Source: an uncultured Treponema sp. (GTDB lineage Bacteria; Spirochaetota; Spirochaetia; Treponematales; Treponemataceae). Taken from it: a DNA stretch of 5,703 bases. Made by a program: the position numbers and the translations under genes. The stretch spans positions 1-5,703 of the forward strand of contig CAMAFU010000132.1 of assembly GCA_945833725.1 (NCBI GenBank), read 5' to 3'. Every line of letters begins with the position of its first letter. Within the stretch, counting starts at the first letter, position 1. Positions 4,961 to 5,703 of the stretch are shown here, piece by piece. Below the pieces are notes generated by a model. The model worked only from the letters and a program-made list of their open reading frames with translations. It searched no databases and was not told the origin of the DNA.

Positions 4961-5703
4961 ATGTTTTTGCTTAATCCAATCAGGCAGGAAAAGGTCTGGG
5001 GCTTTGAAGACTGGATGGCCTCAACCTTTTATTCCTGCGTACAAGAAAATTTAAGTTCTGTTTCAAAGAATTTTCCCCTTCTCGTTAAAACAATCAAGGC
5101 AGATTCCTTTCTTTCCGTGCAGGTTCACCCCGACGATAAAACGGCTTCTGTCCTTGAAACGGCAGATTCCCGGGGAAAAACAGAATGTTGGTATGTTCTT
5201 GATGCCGCCGAAAATTCAAAAATTGTTTTGGGACTTGCAGAAAAAGTTACCCAGACTCAGTTGGAAAAGGCCGTAAAAGAAAACAAAATAGAAAATCTTT
5301 TAAATTATGTAAGCGTAAAAAAAGGTGATTTTATTTATATTCCGGCCGGCACAATCCACGCTTTGGGAGGCGGAATAAAAGTTCTGGAAGTTCAGCAGAG
5401 CTGCGATACAACATACAGGTTTTACGATTGGGGAAGGCCTCGCCCTGTTCATCTGGAAAAGGCTCTTAAATCAATCAAACTGGATTTTTCTCCGCAAATT
5501 ACAACCTTACAGGAATTTAGCTGTCCTTATTTTTCGTTAAAGCGGCAGAAAATTTCCGGCGGCTATTCTTATTTTATTTCTAAAACGCAAAATTACCCGG
5601 AACTTCTTTACATCGAAGAAGGCACGAACCTTTCCGTTACATTTACAGACAAAAATTCTCTCCGAAAAGAAAATGTCTATCTTTATCCGGGAGAACTTTA
5701 TGT
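4961..5703 (+). CDS. manA: Mannose-6-phosphate isomerase, class I (3' end cut by window)
   Basis: The first 247 codons of a zinc-dependent isomerase that interconverts mannose 6-phosphate and fructose 6-phosphate; the frame is still open at the window edge. The cupin core is clear: SVQVHPDD (52-59, ligands Gln54 and His56), KTECWYVL (73-80, ligand Glu75), PAGTIHALG (128-136, ligand His133) and YRFYDWGR (152-159, catalytic Arg153). This matches the short Bacillus-type ManA/Pmi (about 315 residues), so about 60-70 residues are missing downstream. The N-terminus is shorter than usual: the segment between the VWG motif (12-14) and the first ligand is only about 40 residues and lacks the common GESWE-like stretch. 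The ATG is 5 bases after the stop of the nucleotidyltransferase gene; the ribosome binding site is weak (GGGAA inside the end of that gene), suggesting translational coupling. Confidence 0.93.
   Translation, partial: MFLLNPIRQEKVWGFEDWMASTFYSCVQENLSSVSKNFPLLVKTIKADSFLSVQVHPDDKTASVLETADSRGKTECWYVLDAAENSKIVLGLAEKVTQTQLEKAVKENKIENLLNYVSVKKGDFIYIPAGTIHALGGGIKVLEVQQSCDTTYRFYDWGRPRPVHLEKALKSIKLDFSPQITTLQEFSCPYFSLKRQKISGGYSYFISKTQNYPELLYIEEGTNLSVTFTDKNSLRKENVYLYPGELY

Overview
The window looks like part of an AT-rich bacterial chromosome, most likely a spirochaete of the genus Treponema. This rests mainly on the phosphoglycerate kinase, whose N-terminal half (with a lysine/alanine-rich insertion after SHLGDP) reads like treponemal Pgk as I remember it. 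No database search was possible, so the genus is an inference.

Left part (1-2312, minus strand). A two-gene operon is read leftward. The upstream gene (1296-2288) encodes a radical SAM protein with a C-terminal SPASM/twitch-like cysteine set. It overlaps by 8 bases the start of a 397-residue protein (110-1303) that I do not recognise as a named family, but which carries an E...DxD...DVK pattern typical of PD-(D/E)XK nuclease folds. The overlap and the strong internal ribosome binding site argue for coupled expression. Beyond the operon's 3' end, bases 8-96 hold a cluster of short hairpins, two with the GCGAAGC mini-hairpin core.

Centre (2289-2738, about 450 bases with no convincing protein gene). 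This region is dense in structure: a perfect 9-bp dyad over the putative leftward promoter; a perfect 50-bp direct repeat (2350-2399 and 2580-2629), each copy holding a TATAAT box; between the copies a strongly folded segment with a 14-bp interrupted stem stacked on a 7-bp stem capped by a GCAA tetraloop; a 12-bp palindrome; then a conventional promoter (TTGAAA-17-TATATT) and a leader hairpin before pgk. The folded segment is a candidate small RNA or a non-autonomous repeat element.

Right part (2739-5703, plus strand). pgk is followed after 15 bases by a sugar-phosphate nucleotidyltransferase-like gene and after 5 more bases by manA (mannose-6-phosphate isomerase), which runs off the window. 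The tight spacing implies one operon linking glycolysis to hexose-phosphate interconversion and NDP-sugar supply.

The most unusual content is the radical SAM/nuclease-like pair and the repeat- and hairpin-rich intergenic DNA that borders it on both sides.
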